Of a stretch of 64,000 nucleotides of DNA, positions 1 to 7,550 are shown piece after piece. The DNA is from an uncultured Lachnospiraceae bacterium (lineage in GTDB: Bacteria; Bacillota; Clostridia; Lachnospirales; Lachnospiraceae): contig CALWHG010000001.1 in NCBI GenBank assembly GCA_944380315.1, positions 101,980 through 165,979 on the forward strand, in the 5' to 3' direction. Numbering within the stretch: the stretch's first letter is position 1; each line of letters opens with the position of its first letter. The notes under the pieces are model-generated. The model saw only the letters and a program-made list of their open reading frames with translations, made no database searches and was not told the DNA's origin. The translations under genes were made by a program, and so were the position numbers.

Positions 1-2
1 TG

Positions 3-2360
3 AAGAAGCTCATGAAGGAGCGCTTTGGCCAGGTATTTGAATTGGCCGAGCGGCACAAGGATGGACTGCTTACAAGGTATCTTCTAGGAAAGCCTTTGAG
101 AGAGGCTGTTGAGCTTGATGGAGAACCCATATTGCTTTTGAGCCGATCAAATTATTCCCAGAAGCAGGCTATAGAGAAGGCATTGACAGAAGAGCTGTCA
201 GTTATAGAGGGGCCTCCGGGTACAGGTAAGACCACGACCATACTGAGCATCATAGCCAACATGGTCTCAAGAGGAAAAAGGGTAGTCATAGTATCTAAAA
301 ACAATTCAGCCATTGACAATATACGTGAGGAGCTCGACAAGACTGGATTGCCTGGATTTTATCTGAGGCTTGGTAACAGGGAGATCATGAGGGAGCTTCA
401 GGTTTCCATCGCAGATAATATCAAAAACCTGTTTCTCGCCATAGATGCTATCCCTGAAGAAGAGGTGTGCGGTGTTTATCAGGAGATGTCAGAGCTCTAT
501 AAAAGGCTCAAGACCATGGAATCTGAGCTAAATGAGCTCATAGGCAAGAAAAATCATCTGCAGGAAGATCGCAACAGCAGAAGGCATCTTGAAAAGAGAA
601 GGGAAGCCTATGGTCATGAAGCCGATCACATTAAAAGGATCTCAAAGATCAAAGACCTTGAGAGCCTGCGGACAGAGCTGGATCGTGTGACCATGGTCCT
701 TCAGAAGCTTGACTATCAGGAAAGATATGGTCTTATAGATATGATCAGAAATCTCCTGATCTGGCATATGGGTAAGAAGAGATTTTTATCCGAAGGAGCG
801 AAGCTTCAGATGGAGCTGGAGGACAGATATCTTTCTGGGGAGATCAAGGTACTTGAAGCAGAGCTTAAGGATGCCAGGCTTGAAGAACGACAAAAGGAAC
901 TGGCTGAATTATATGAAGGAAGCTATATCGACCTTTCAAAAAATGTGCTTAAAGCTGTATTAAAGGGATACTATAGTAGTAAAGCTTTGAGAGATGATGC
1001 CAGATCAGTGATCTCTGACGGCGAGCAGGATCTTTATAAGCGTCATAGGCGCGAGATACGTGCTATCTTTCCGGTCATACTTACTACGGCAGATGCATTT
1101 TTATACAATTTCAGTGACCTTTTAAAGTATGATGATAAGATCGATTGCATCATAATGGATGAGGCATCCCAGTGCGATCTGCTTACGGGACTTCCCATAT
1201 TACAGATGGCAAAGAGCTGTGTTATAGTTGGTGATCAGAAGCAGTTGGCTGCGGTGACAAAGCCCGTTGGTGCAGCATTGCCAAAGATCGACTCTGATCG
1301 TGATCAGTTTACCCAGACTTTGCTTGGCTCCGTACAGAAGGTTTGGGAGCTTGAGCCTACCCTGCTCAGGGAGCATTATCGCTGTGATTATTCCATAATC
1401 AATTTCTGCAATAAGTATTATTATGACGGAGAGCTTATCATATATACTGAAGCGGATCCGGAAGCCATGCAGCTGATCCCTGTAGAGCAGGGAGTATACA
1501 TGGTAGCTGATCTGGATGGTTATTATAACCTTAGAGAGATAGTTGCCATAGAAGGCCTGGCTGGAGGCCGGCTTGACAAGGCCTACGTCATCACTCCTTT
1601 CAAGCTTCAGGGAGAAAAGCTCAGGCAGCATTTTGGCTGCGATAAGGAAACCTGTGGCACCATACATACCTTTCAGGGACGGGGCCAGGACACGGTGTAT
1701 TTTTCGACTGTGATGAATAGATCCAAAGCAGCAGATGCTCATATAAAGGGTGAGCACTGTCTGTTTACCAAGGAATTGATAAATGTGGCAGTTTCCAGAG
1801 CCAAAAAGCGTTTTATACTGGTATCGGATGCTGCCTATATGCATGGCAGCAATGCTGAGCTGAGAGACCTGATAGACTATATCAGAAGCTATGGTGCTGA
1901 GATCCCGGACAAGACAGTATGTCTTTTTGACGGGCTTTATAAAAAGATGAAGGCCTATGTGCCTCATGACGGACTGGACAATGTCTTTGAGGAGACCATT
2001 TATGGTTTTATAAGTCAATACTGTGAAACCCATAGAGGCTTTTATTGTGAGGCAAAGCATCCTTTATGTCACTTTGTGACGGACGGAACTTATCTTAGAG
2101 AGCATCCTGACATAAGAAGCTTTGTGCTACATAAAAATACACACGTGGATTTCATGATCTGCAACAGATCAGCCAATCCGGTGCTGGCCATAGAGCTTGA
2201 CGGTATGCATCATAGTGAGGACGCTCAACAGGAAAGAGACAGAAAGAAGGACGAAGCTCTGAGCCATATGGGCATACCGATACTTCGCATATCCTCCAAG
2301 GCAGCACTTACCGGGGAGGAGCTTGAGAGGCTTTTAGACGGGTATCTTATGTGCAGTTAA
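3..2360 (+). CDS. SF1 (Upf1/Dna2-like) DNA/RNA helicase with DUF2726-like C-terminal domain, 5' partial
   Basis: The reading frame is open to the left window edge, so the first in-frame ATG (position 12) is probably internal and the gene is 5'-truncated by the window. Walker A GPPGTGKTTT lies near residue 67 after that ATG and a Walker B-like MDEASQ near residue 380; GDQKQL, REHYR and a late VAVSRAK motif follow, the usual order in superfamily 1 helicases of the AAA_11/AAA_12 type. A charged coiled-coil insertion separates the two halves of motor domain 1. The last 120 residues (VDFMI, LAIELDG, HH, QERDRKKDE, GIPILRI) resemble the DUF2726 / restriction-endonuclease-like fold. It probably acts on nucleic acid with ATP-driven unwinding; whether the tail cuts DNA is not shown by the sequence. 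Confidence 0.85.
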   Translation, partial: KKLMKERFGQVFELAERHKDGLLTRYLLGKPLREAVELDGEPILLLSRSNYSQKQAIEKALTEELSVIEGPPGTGKTTTILSIIANMVSRGKRVVIVSKNNSAIDNIREELDKTGLPGFYLRLGNREIMRELQVSIADNIKNLFLAIDAIPEEEVCGVYQEMSELYKRLKTMESELNELIGKKNHLQEDRNSRRHLEKRREAYGHEADHIKRISKIKDLESLRTELDRVTMVLQKLDYQERYGLIDMIRNLLIWHMGKKRFLSEGAKLQMELEDRYLSGEIKVLEAELKDARLEERQKELAELYEGSYIDLSKNVLKAVLKGYYSSKALRDDARSVISDGEQDLYKRHRREIRAIFPVILTTADAFLYNFSDLLKYDDKIDCIIMDEASQCDLLTGLPILQMAKSCVIVGDQKQLAAVTKPVGAALPKIDSDRDQFTQTLLGSVQKVWELEPTLLREHYRCDYSIINFCNKYYYDGELIIYTEADPEAMQLIPVEQGVYMVADLDGYYNLREIVAIEGLAGGRLDKAYVITPFKLQGEKLRQHFGCDKETCGTIHTFQGRGQDTVYFSTVMNRSKAADAHIKGEHCLFTKELINVAVSRAKKRFILVSDAAYMHGSNAELRDLIDYIRSYGAEIPDKTVCLFDGLYKKMKAYVPHDGLDNVFEETIYGFISQYCETHRGFYCEAKHPLCHFVTDGTYLREHPDIRSFVLHKNTHVDFMICNRSANPVLAIELDGMHHSEDAQQERDRKKDEALSHMGIPILRISSKAALTGEELERLLDGYLMCS

Positions 2361-2383
2361 AGGAGAGATTATATAACAGTCAA

Positions 2384-3298
2384 ATGAAAACGCCGGCCAT
2401 GCAAAACCAGCATTTTTACCAGCTCGACAGCCTCCGCGGGATCTTTATCCTGGGGATCGTTATTTATCATGTAAATGCTTCCTTTGGTGCTGCATTTTCT
2501 GAGTTCATGGCCAGGAGATTACGCAGGCTTTATCCTCTATATATCCTTACCACTGTAGTGCAGCTTTGCCTCCGCATCCTGCTGAACGAGACACCTGGCA
2601 TAACGGCAAAAGCCATACTTCTTAATGTCCTGATGATCCCAAGCGGATGGATAGATGATGGCCTTCCCTTCAACACTCCTCTCTGGTTTGTCAGCGTGCT
2701 CATGCTTTGCTATATCATTTTCTTTGCCCTCTGCAGGCTCTCGGGAAAGGATGGCAGGAGATATATGGCTATGGTGATATTGCTTATGCTTTGGGGACTT
2801 GTGCTGGAGATCGGTAACTTCGACATACCCTTTTGCTATAACTACAATGGTGAAGGCCTACTGAATTTCTTCGCTGGCTGCCTGCTGCTTGAGGCGTATT
2901 CGAGTTTAGACAAGTCATATATAAGGAAGCTTTCGACTTTGGGGATGGCTGCGATCTGTCTTCTGGGTGCGTTTTCCATATTTGGCGTGTTTCGGAATAT
3001 GCCTGTAGATATGCGCTTTGTCATTACATTCCTCATCTGCCCTGCTTTGATATTGGCTGCTCTGACGGTCCCTGCGCTTAGTCTGGTGCTGACGCTTCGC
3101 CCGCTGGTGTTGCTTGGAAGTATCAGCATGTCTGTCTTTTTCTGGCATGCCCCTCTTCTTAAGGCCTTTACCCTTTTGAGTCCATGGTTTGGCTTTTTTA
3201 TCCATTCACCTCAGGCGGCATTCCTGGCATATCTGTTGTTTGTGATATTTTTTTGTGCATTTCCGTTGCATTTCCCACAGCATTCCGCGCAAAAATGA
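2384..3298 (+). CDS. Acyltransferase family 3 membrane protein, apparently with an internal gap
   Basis: The protein begins with the acyltransferase-3 signature LDSLRGIFILGIVIYHV and continues with a basic RRLRRLYPLY stretch and about eight hydrophobic segments, as in the membrane O-acyltransferases that decorate surface polysaccharides. In relatives the first helix is followed by a second helix with an FFxxSGF-type motif before the basic loop; here YHV is followed almost directly by the loop, so about 25-35 residues seem to be missing without a frameshift. The start is unclear: a GTG at 2351 overlaps the helicase, and the Shine-Dalgarno AAAGGAG at 2359 is rather far from the ATG at 2384 chosen here. 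The gene may be a degenerate family member. Confidence 0.7.
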   Translation: MKTPAMQNQHFYQLDSLRGIFILGIVIYHVNASFGAAFSEFMARRLRRLYPLYILTTVVQLCLRILLNETPGITAKAILLNVLMIPSGWIDDGLPFNTPLWFVSVLMLCYIIFFALCRLSGKDGRRYMAMVILLMLWGLVLEIGNFDIPFCYNYNGEGLLNFFAGCLLLEAYSSLDKSYIRKLSTLGMAAICLLGAFSIFGVFRNMPVDMRFVITFLICPALILAALTVPALSLVLTLRPLVLLGSISMSVFFWHAPLLKAFTLLSPWFGFFIHSPQAAFLAYLLFVIFFCAFPLHFPQHSAQK

Positions 3299-3379
3299 GT
3301 TATAATATAAATACAGGAGAAGATAGTTTCCCCGGGAGGGGCTCATATCCATATATGATATGGAAGAAAAGGAGATAGT

Positions 3380-3754
3380 ATGGAACTTAAATTATATGTT
3401 TGTGGGCATTGTGGCAACATAGTCATGAAGCTGAAGGATTCGGGTGTGCCCGTGGTATGCTGCGGTGAGCCCATGAAGGAGCTTGTGGCAGGCACCACTG
3501 ACGGAGCGCTTGAGAAGCATGTGCCCGTATGGAAGGAAGAGGACGGAGTAGTATATGTGACCGTAGGATCGGTGGAGCATCCCATGCTCCCTGAGCATTT
3601 TATCGAGTTCATAGTCCTGCAGACCAAGGACGGGGTACAGGTAAAGAAGCTTGAGCCCGGTGAGGAGCCGAAGGCAAGCTTTGCTCTGAAGGCTGGAGAT
3701 GAGGTGGAGGCAGTATATGAGTACTGCAACCTTCACGGACTCTGGAAGGCCTGA
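3380..3754 (+). CDS. dfx: Desulfoferrodoxin-like superoxide reductase
   Basis: This 124-residue cytoplasmic iron protein would reduce superoxide to hydrogen peroxide without making oxygen, a typical defence of anaerobes. The N-terminal desulforedoxin centre is visible as CGHCG near residue 9 and VVCCGEPM near residue 30. The catalytic SOR centre ligands follow: EKHVPV, EHPM, PEHFIEF and CNLHG near the C-terminus, giving the expected four His and one Cys. The length fits the two-domain desulfoferrodoxin class. A good ribosome binding site (AAAGGAG) precedes the ATG, and a TATAAT-like element at 3301-3306 may belong to its promoter, although no convincing -35 was seen. It is probably transcribed alone. 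Confidence 0.92.
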   Translation: MELKLYVCGHCGNIVMKLKDSGVPVVCCGEPMKELVAGTTDGALEKHVPVWKEEDGVVYVTVGSVEHPMLPEHFIEFIVLQTKDGVQVKKLEPGEEPKASFALKAGDEVEAVYEYCNLHGLWKA

Positions 3755-3841
3755 TGGAAGGGAGGCTCGATATCCGACAGCAGCCTGATAACAGCTCTAT
3801 ATCTGACAGGGTCGGCAAAGGCCTGACATAATATCTTACAG

Positions 3842-3870
3842 CGCCCGGCGGGACATGCTCCTGCCGGGCG
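3842..3870 (+). terminator. Strong GC hairpin after the superoxide reductase gene
   Basis: A 12-bp stem (3842-3853 with 3859-3870, one G-T pair) closes a 5-nt loop. It is followed by only a weak T-rich tail that is itself part of the next promoter, so it is a possible rather than a certain intrinsic terminator. Confidence 0.5.
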
Positions 3871-3899
3871 TTGACTTAACTTAAGCCAGATATTATATT
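3871..3899 (+). promoter_or_regulatory. Sigma-A-type promoter for glf
   Basis: TTGACT (3871-3876) and TATATT (3894-3899) are separated by 17 bp. The promoter abuts the preceding hairpin and predicts an untranslated leader of about 160 nt before glf. Apart from the tandem repeat at 4001-4052, nothing recognisable was seen in that leader. Confidence 0.6.
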
Positions 3900-4000
3900 A
3901 GTGTCATGAGCGCCTGTGTACAAAACCGGGATCAGGAAATGATGCGGGATGGCAGGACGCAGGTACGGATGAGACGTTTGCGGACGGGAAAGAGATAGCA

Positions 4001-4052
4001 AAAAAGACATATTAAAGAGACATTTTAAAGAGAGATTTCAAAGAGACATTTT
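4001..4052 (+). repeat. Four tandem 13-bp repeats in the glf leader
   Basis: Units start at 4001, 4014, 4027 and 4040. Units 2 and 4 are identical (AAAGAGACATTTT); units 1 and 3 each differ at a few positions. The array ends directly before the glf ribosome binding site CAGGAGG, so a change in copy number would alter the leader just upstream of translation initiation. Confidence 0.8.
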
Positions 4053-4064
4053 CAGGAGGATGAC

Positions 4065-5186
4065 ATGGCAGCATATGATTATTTGGTGGTAGGCTCGGGC
4101 CTTTACGGAGCGGTGTTTGCGAGGCAGGCGACAGATGCGGGCAAAAAGGTGCTGGTCATAGACCGTAGGCCCAACGTGGCGGGCAATGTATATACGGAGA
4201 AGATCGAGGGCATCAACGTGCACAAGTACGGAGCCCATATCTTCCATACAAACAACAGGGAGGTCTGGGACTATGTGGGCCGCTTTGCCACCTTCAATCG
4301 CTTCACGAACTCTCCTGTGGCTAATTATCATGGAGAGCTGTATTCCCTGCCCTTCAACATGTATACCTTCAACAGGATGTGGGGAGTGGTCACACCGGAG
4401 GAGGCAGCTGAGAAGATAGAGGAGCAGAGGCGAGAGGCCGGTATCACGGAGCCTCGGAACCTGGAGGAACAGGCCATCAGCCTGGTGGGTACGGACATCT
4501 ACGAAAAGCTGGTAAAGGGCTATACGGAGAAGCAGTGGGGACGTCCCTGCAGCGAGCTTCCTTCCTTTATCATAAAGAGGCTGCCCGTGCGTCTCACCTT
4601 TGACAACAATTATTTCAATGCCCTTTATCAGGGCATCCCAGTAGGCGGCTACACCCGCATGGTGGAGCGTATGCTGGAGGGCATAGAGGTAAGGCTCGGT
4701 GTGGACTATCTGAAGGAGCAGGATGAGCTCAGGGCTCTGGCCGACAAGGTGGTATATACGGGAGCCATCGACGCTTACTTTGACTATAAGCTGGGACCTC
4801 TTGAGTATCGGAGCGTGCGCTTTGAGACAGAGGTGCTGGACAAGCCCAACTTCCAGGGCAATGCTGCCGTCAACTACACGGACCGTGAGACACCCTGGAC
4901 CCGTATCATAGAGCACAAGTGGTTCGAGTTCGGAAAGGATGAGGAGGGCCATGACCTTCCCAAGACCGTCATATCCAGGGAGTACAGCTCCGAGTGGAAG
5001 CCCGGGGACGAGCCCTATTATCCGGTAAATGACGAAAAGAACGGTAAGCTCTATCAGGAGTACCGTGCCCTGGCAGACAAAGAGGAGGGCATCATCTTCG
5101 GAGGACGTCTTGGTGAGTACAAGTACTATGACATGGATGCGGTCATAGCCTCAGCCCTTGACATGGCGAGGAAGGAGCTTGGCTGA
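4065..5186 (+). CDS. glf: UDP-galactopyranose mutase
   Basis: This flavoenzyme interconverts UDP-galactopyranose and UDP-galactofuranose for surface polysaccharides. The 373-residue length is normal. The N-terminal FAD-binding Rossmann motif is seen as VVGSGLYGAVFARQA, followed by the family-specific GAHIFHT, NRFTNSPVANY and LPFNMYTFN stretches, the YTEKQWGRP segment near residue 150 and the C-terminal GRLGEYKYYDMD. A clear ribosome binding site (AGGAGG) lies 6 nt before the ATG. It has its own promoter and terminator, so it appears to be a single-gene unit; no glycosyltransferase cluster is adjacent in this window. Confidence 0.95.
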   Translation: MAAYDYLVVGSGLYGAVFARQATDAGKKVLVIDRRPNVAGNVYTEKIEGINVHKYGAHIFHTNNREVWDYVGRFATFNRFTNSPVANYHGELYSLPFNMYTFNRMWGVVTPEEAAEKIEEQRREAGITEPRNLEEQAISLVGTDIYEKLVKGYTEKQWGRPCSELPSFIIKRLPVRLTFDNNYFNALYQGIPVGGYTRMVERMLEGIEVRLGVDYLKEQDELRALADKVVYTGAIDAYFDYKLGPLEYRSVRFETEVLDKPNFQGNAAVNYTDRETPWTRIIEHKWFEFGKDEEGHDLPKTVISREYSSEWKPGDEPYYPVNDEKNGKLYQEYRALADKEEGIIFGGRLGEYKYYDMDAVIASALDMARKELG

Positions 5187-5205
5187 AAACAGCATATAAA
5201 AAGAT

Positions 5206-5252
5206 AAGAGCTGCCCTGGATCCGATGCTGCTGGATCCCTGGCAGCTCTTTT
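5206..5252 (+). terminator. Intrinsic terminator of glf
   Basis: AAGAGCTGCC pairs with GGCAGCTCTT, and the inner GGATCC segments also pair; the stem is followed directly by TTTT. This is a convincing rho-independent terminator about 20 nt after the stop codon. Confidence 0.85.
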
Positions 5253-5795
5253 AGATGCGTGGAGGCTTCAGTCATGTCTGGAACCTGTCTGAATCTGATC
5301 GAATATAGCTAAATACTTATGATGCGCCCTTTAAGAGGTGGGGCCTTTAAGTATCCTGATATATTTTTTTTATTCTCTTAGCAATTCTTCATTATCGTAT
5401 AACGGGTAAAGCAATAAGACGGAATAAGAAATGCGTGTGGCAAGTGAAATAGATCAACCTCCAGCAGCGTGTAAAACAGATGCTGCATGCATGCCTCAGA
5501 ACGAAGAACAGTATAGCTGTCTGAGACCCCTTCTGTGTTCTGAAGGGTTGTATAGATACTATCACGAATTTACTTGTTTTATCAATAGGTATCTTTGTAT
5601 GTATTGCACAAAATACACAGATTCAATAAATTACATAACTTTTTGAGTATAGATATACGCTCAGCATAATTTTTGCCGCATTACAGGCAGGTGTCGCGGC
5701 GCAAAAAGGCGGGTGCCGCGGTGCGGTACGGACGTGGTGATGTGGAGTGACCGGGGATAGAGCAGACCCGTCATCAGCCGGAAAATGGCTTGGGT
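5253..5795. other. Intergenic stretch without a convincing gene
   Basis: This stretch is more A+T-rich than the neighbouring genes. A 71-codon frame at 5431-5646 has no ribosome binding site and a cysteine-rich, non-protein-like composition, so it is not called. Short repeated CCTTTAAG words occur near 5330-5350. An uncharacterised small RNA is possible but no family was recognised. Confidence 0.5.
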
Positions 5796-5824
5796 TTGAC
5801 ATAGTCGGGCCAGGATGATAAACT
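5796..5824 (+). promoter_or_regulatory. Promoter immediately upstream of the D,D-carboxypeptidase gene
   Basis: A perfect TTGACA (5796-5801) is followed after 17 bp by TAAACT (5819-5824). The predicted start of transcription is near 5831, only about 6 nt before the ATG at 5837, and there is no Shine-Dalgarno sequence, so the mRNA may be nearly leaderless. Confidence 0.55.
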
Positions 5825-5836
5825 TTCCATGTTAAG

Positions 5837-7522
5837 ATGCGAAGGTCTTATATTCTAAACCGCATACTTAGCATTATTATGATGCTTGTTTTTATAGTCC
5901 CGTCCATGGCCGGGACGGCTTTTGGTGCAGTCTCCTGGCCGGACGGCTGCTATGTGGCCTCGGAGGGGGCATGCGTCATGGATGCGGATTCGGGCGTGGT
6001 GCTCTATGAGAAAAACGGCTACGGGGCCTACTATCCTGCTTCCATCACCAAGGTCATGACAGCGCTGCTCACATTGGAGAACTGCGAGGACCTGACGGAG
6101 ATGGTCACATTTTCCCGTGAGGCAGTGACCATAGAGGAGGACAACTCCACTATCATAGGTGCCTCTGAGGGAGACAGCCTGACAGTCCTTGACTGTCTTT
6201 ACAGCCTGCTGTTCCAGTCGGCAAATGAGGTGGCAAATGCTCTGGCTGAGCATGTGGGTGCCAAGCATCCGGAGCTGAAGTCCGAGGGCGACAGCGATCG
6301 TGACGTGTTCGTAAAGATGATGAACGAAAGGGCAGCAGAGATCGGCTGTACCAACACCCATTTCAACAATCCCTCGGGACTTACGGACCCTGACCATTAT
6401 ACCTCACCCTATGACATGTGTCTCATCATGGCAGAGGCCTGCAGGAACGACCGTTTTGTGGATATCGAGAGCCATACCTACTGGACCCATGCGCCCATAA
6501 AGCGCTATCCGGATCCGGACGATCCCTGGAATACGGTCTATCCCAAGCACAGCATGCTGAAGCGGAACTCTGACAGGTATTATGAGGGGGCATTTGCAGG
6601 AAAGACCGGATATACCAGCTCAGCCGGCAACACTCTGGTCACTGCCTGCGAGCGTAACGGCATGACTCTGGTGGTCACGGTCATGAATGCTCACAACAAC
6701 CATTACAACGACACCAAGAGGCTCTTTGACTATGGCTATGACAACTTTGAGTCTCTTTATGTAAATGACTACGACGATACGGCCTCCATGGTGGAGGAGG
6801 ATCTGTCAGTATCCGGCATCTCCCTGGTAGAGGGAGTGACCCTGGGCATAGACGAGGACTGCAAGGTCACCATACCGAGAGGGGGAGAGTTTGCGGATAT
6901 CACAAAGGAACTCAGCCTACTTGAGGATGGCAGCGCTCGCGTGATCTACAGCTATGGTGACAGGGCAGTGGGCAGCTCTGCCCTTTCGGTCATACCCTTT
7001 GGCGGGGATTCGGTACTTGAGGAGGCCTCGGAGGATCCTCTGTTTGACAGACTGACGGGCATTTCGGAGGCTGAGGCCGCGGAGACCGAGACTGGTCCTG
7101 AAAGCCTTGAAGCTGCAGGGCTTACAGAGAGCGTGGAGAATGCAGACGAAGAGAGCACAGCTCAGGCAGAGGCAGCAGCATTCAGTGCGGCGGAAGCCTC
7201 CCAGGAGACCGTGAGCTCAGGAGCCACTGTGGCAGCTGTACAGGCATCGTCCGAAGGTGCCTCGGCGGAGACTGCAGAGGAGGACGGTCCCATGTCCGGA
7301 GTGACCAGAGTGGTGCTCATGATACTTGGTGCCGGTGTGGTCATATTTGCAGTGGCCATGCTCATCATGCTGCACATAGAGAAGCGTGAGGCAGCAGCCA
7401 GGGAAAGGCGCAGGAAGCGCAGGCTCCGCCATACCAGGGATCTGACGGGACAGCAGAATGTCAACATGGATCTGCTGGTGCAGCAAAGCTTAAGGAAAAA
7501 TAAAAGGAAAAGAAAAAGATAG
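5837..7522 (+). CDS. D-alanyl-D-alanine carboxypeptidase (PBP5/DacF family) with C-terminal membrane anchor
   Basis: The enzyme trims the terminal D-Ala from peptidoglycan stem peptides outside the membrane. The serine active-site motifs are complete: SITK in PASITKVMTALL near residue 70, SAN in FQSANEVANAL near residue 132, and KTG in FAGKTGYTSSAGN near residue 257. An N-terminal signal peptide precedes the catalytic domain. After the usual beta-rich domain comes a long Ala/Glu/Ser-rich linker (about residues 400-490), a transmembrane helix (about 493-515) and a strongly basic tail, so this 561-residue protein is longer than a typical DacF. An upstream in-frame stop at 5819 leaves ATG 5837 as the first ATG, but it has no clear ribosome binding site. 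It leads the cell-wall block at 5.8-12.9 kb. Confidence 0.92.
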   Translation: MRRSYILNRILSIIMMLVFIVPSMAGTAFGAVSWPDGCYVASEGACVMDADSGVVLYEKNGYGAYYPASITKVMTALLTLENCEDLTEMVTFSREAVTIEEDNSTIIGASEGDSLTVLDCLYSLLFQSANEVANALAEHVGAKHPELKSEGDSDRDVFVKMMNERAAEIGCTNTHFNNPSGLTDPDHYTSPYDMCLIMAEACRNDRFVDIESHTYWTHAPIKRYPDPDDPWNTVYPKHSMLKRNSDRYYEGAFAGKTGYTSSAGNTLVTACERNGMTLVVTVMNAHNNHYNDTKRLFDYGYDNFESLYVNDYDDTASMVEEDLSVSGISLVEGVTLGIDEDCKVTIPRGGEFADITKELSLLEDGSARVIYSYGDRAVGSSALSVIPFGGDSVLEEASEDPLFDRLTGISEAEAAETETGPESLEAAGLTESVENADEESTAQAEAAAFSAAEASQETVSSGATVAAVQASSEGASAETAEEDGPMSGVTRVVLMILGAGVVIFAVAMLIMLHIEKREAAARERRRKRRLRHTRDLTGQQNVNMDLLVQQSLRKNKRKRKR

Positions 7523-7550
7523 GCAGTTTTACTGTGTTAAGATAAACGGC

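Noticed and set aside
1200-2060. 286-codon reverse-strand frame opposite the helicase
   Set aside because: It is an antisense shadow without initiation signals.
4038-4952. 304-codon reverse-strand frame opposite glf
   Set aside because: It is an antisense shadow of a well-conserved gene, with no ribosome binding site and no recognisable protein features.
5431-5646. 71-codon frame in the gap after glf
   Set aside because: There is no ribosome binding site, the composition is not protein-like, and the region reads as untranslated A+T-rich sequence.
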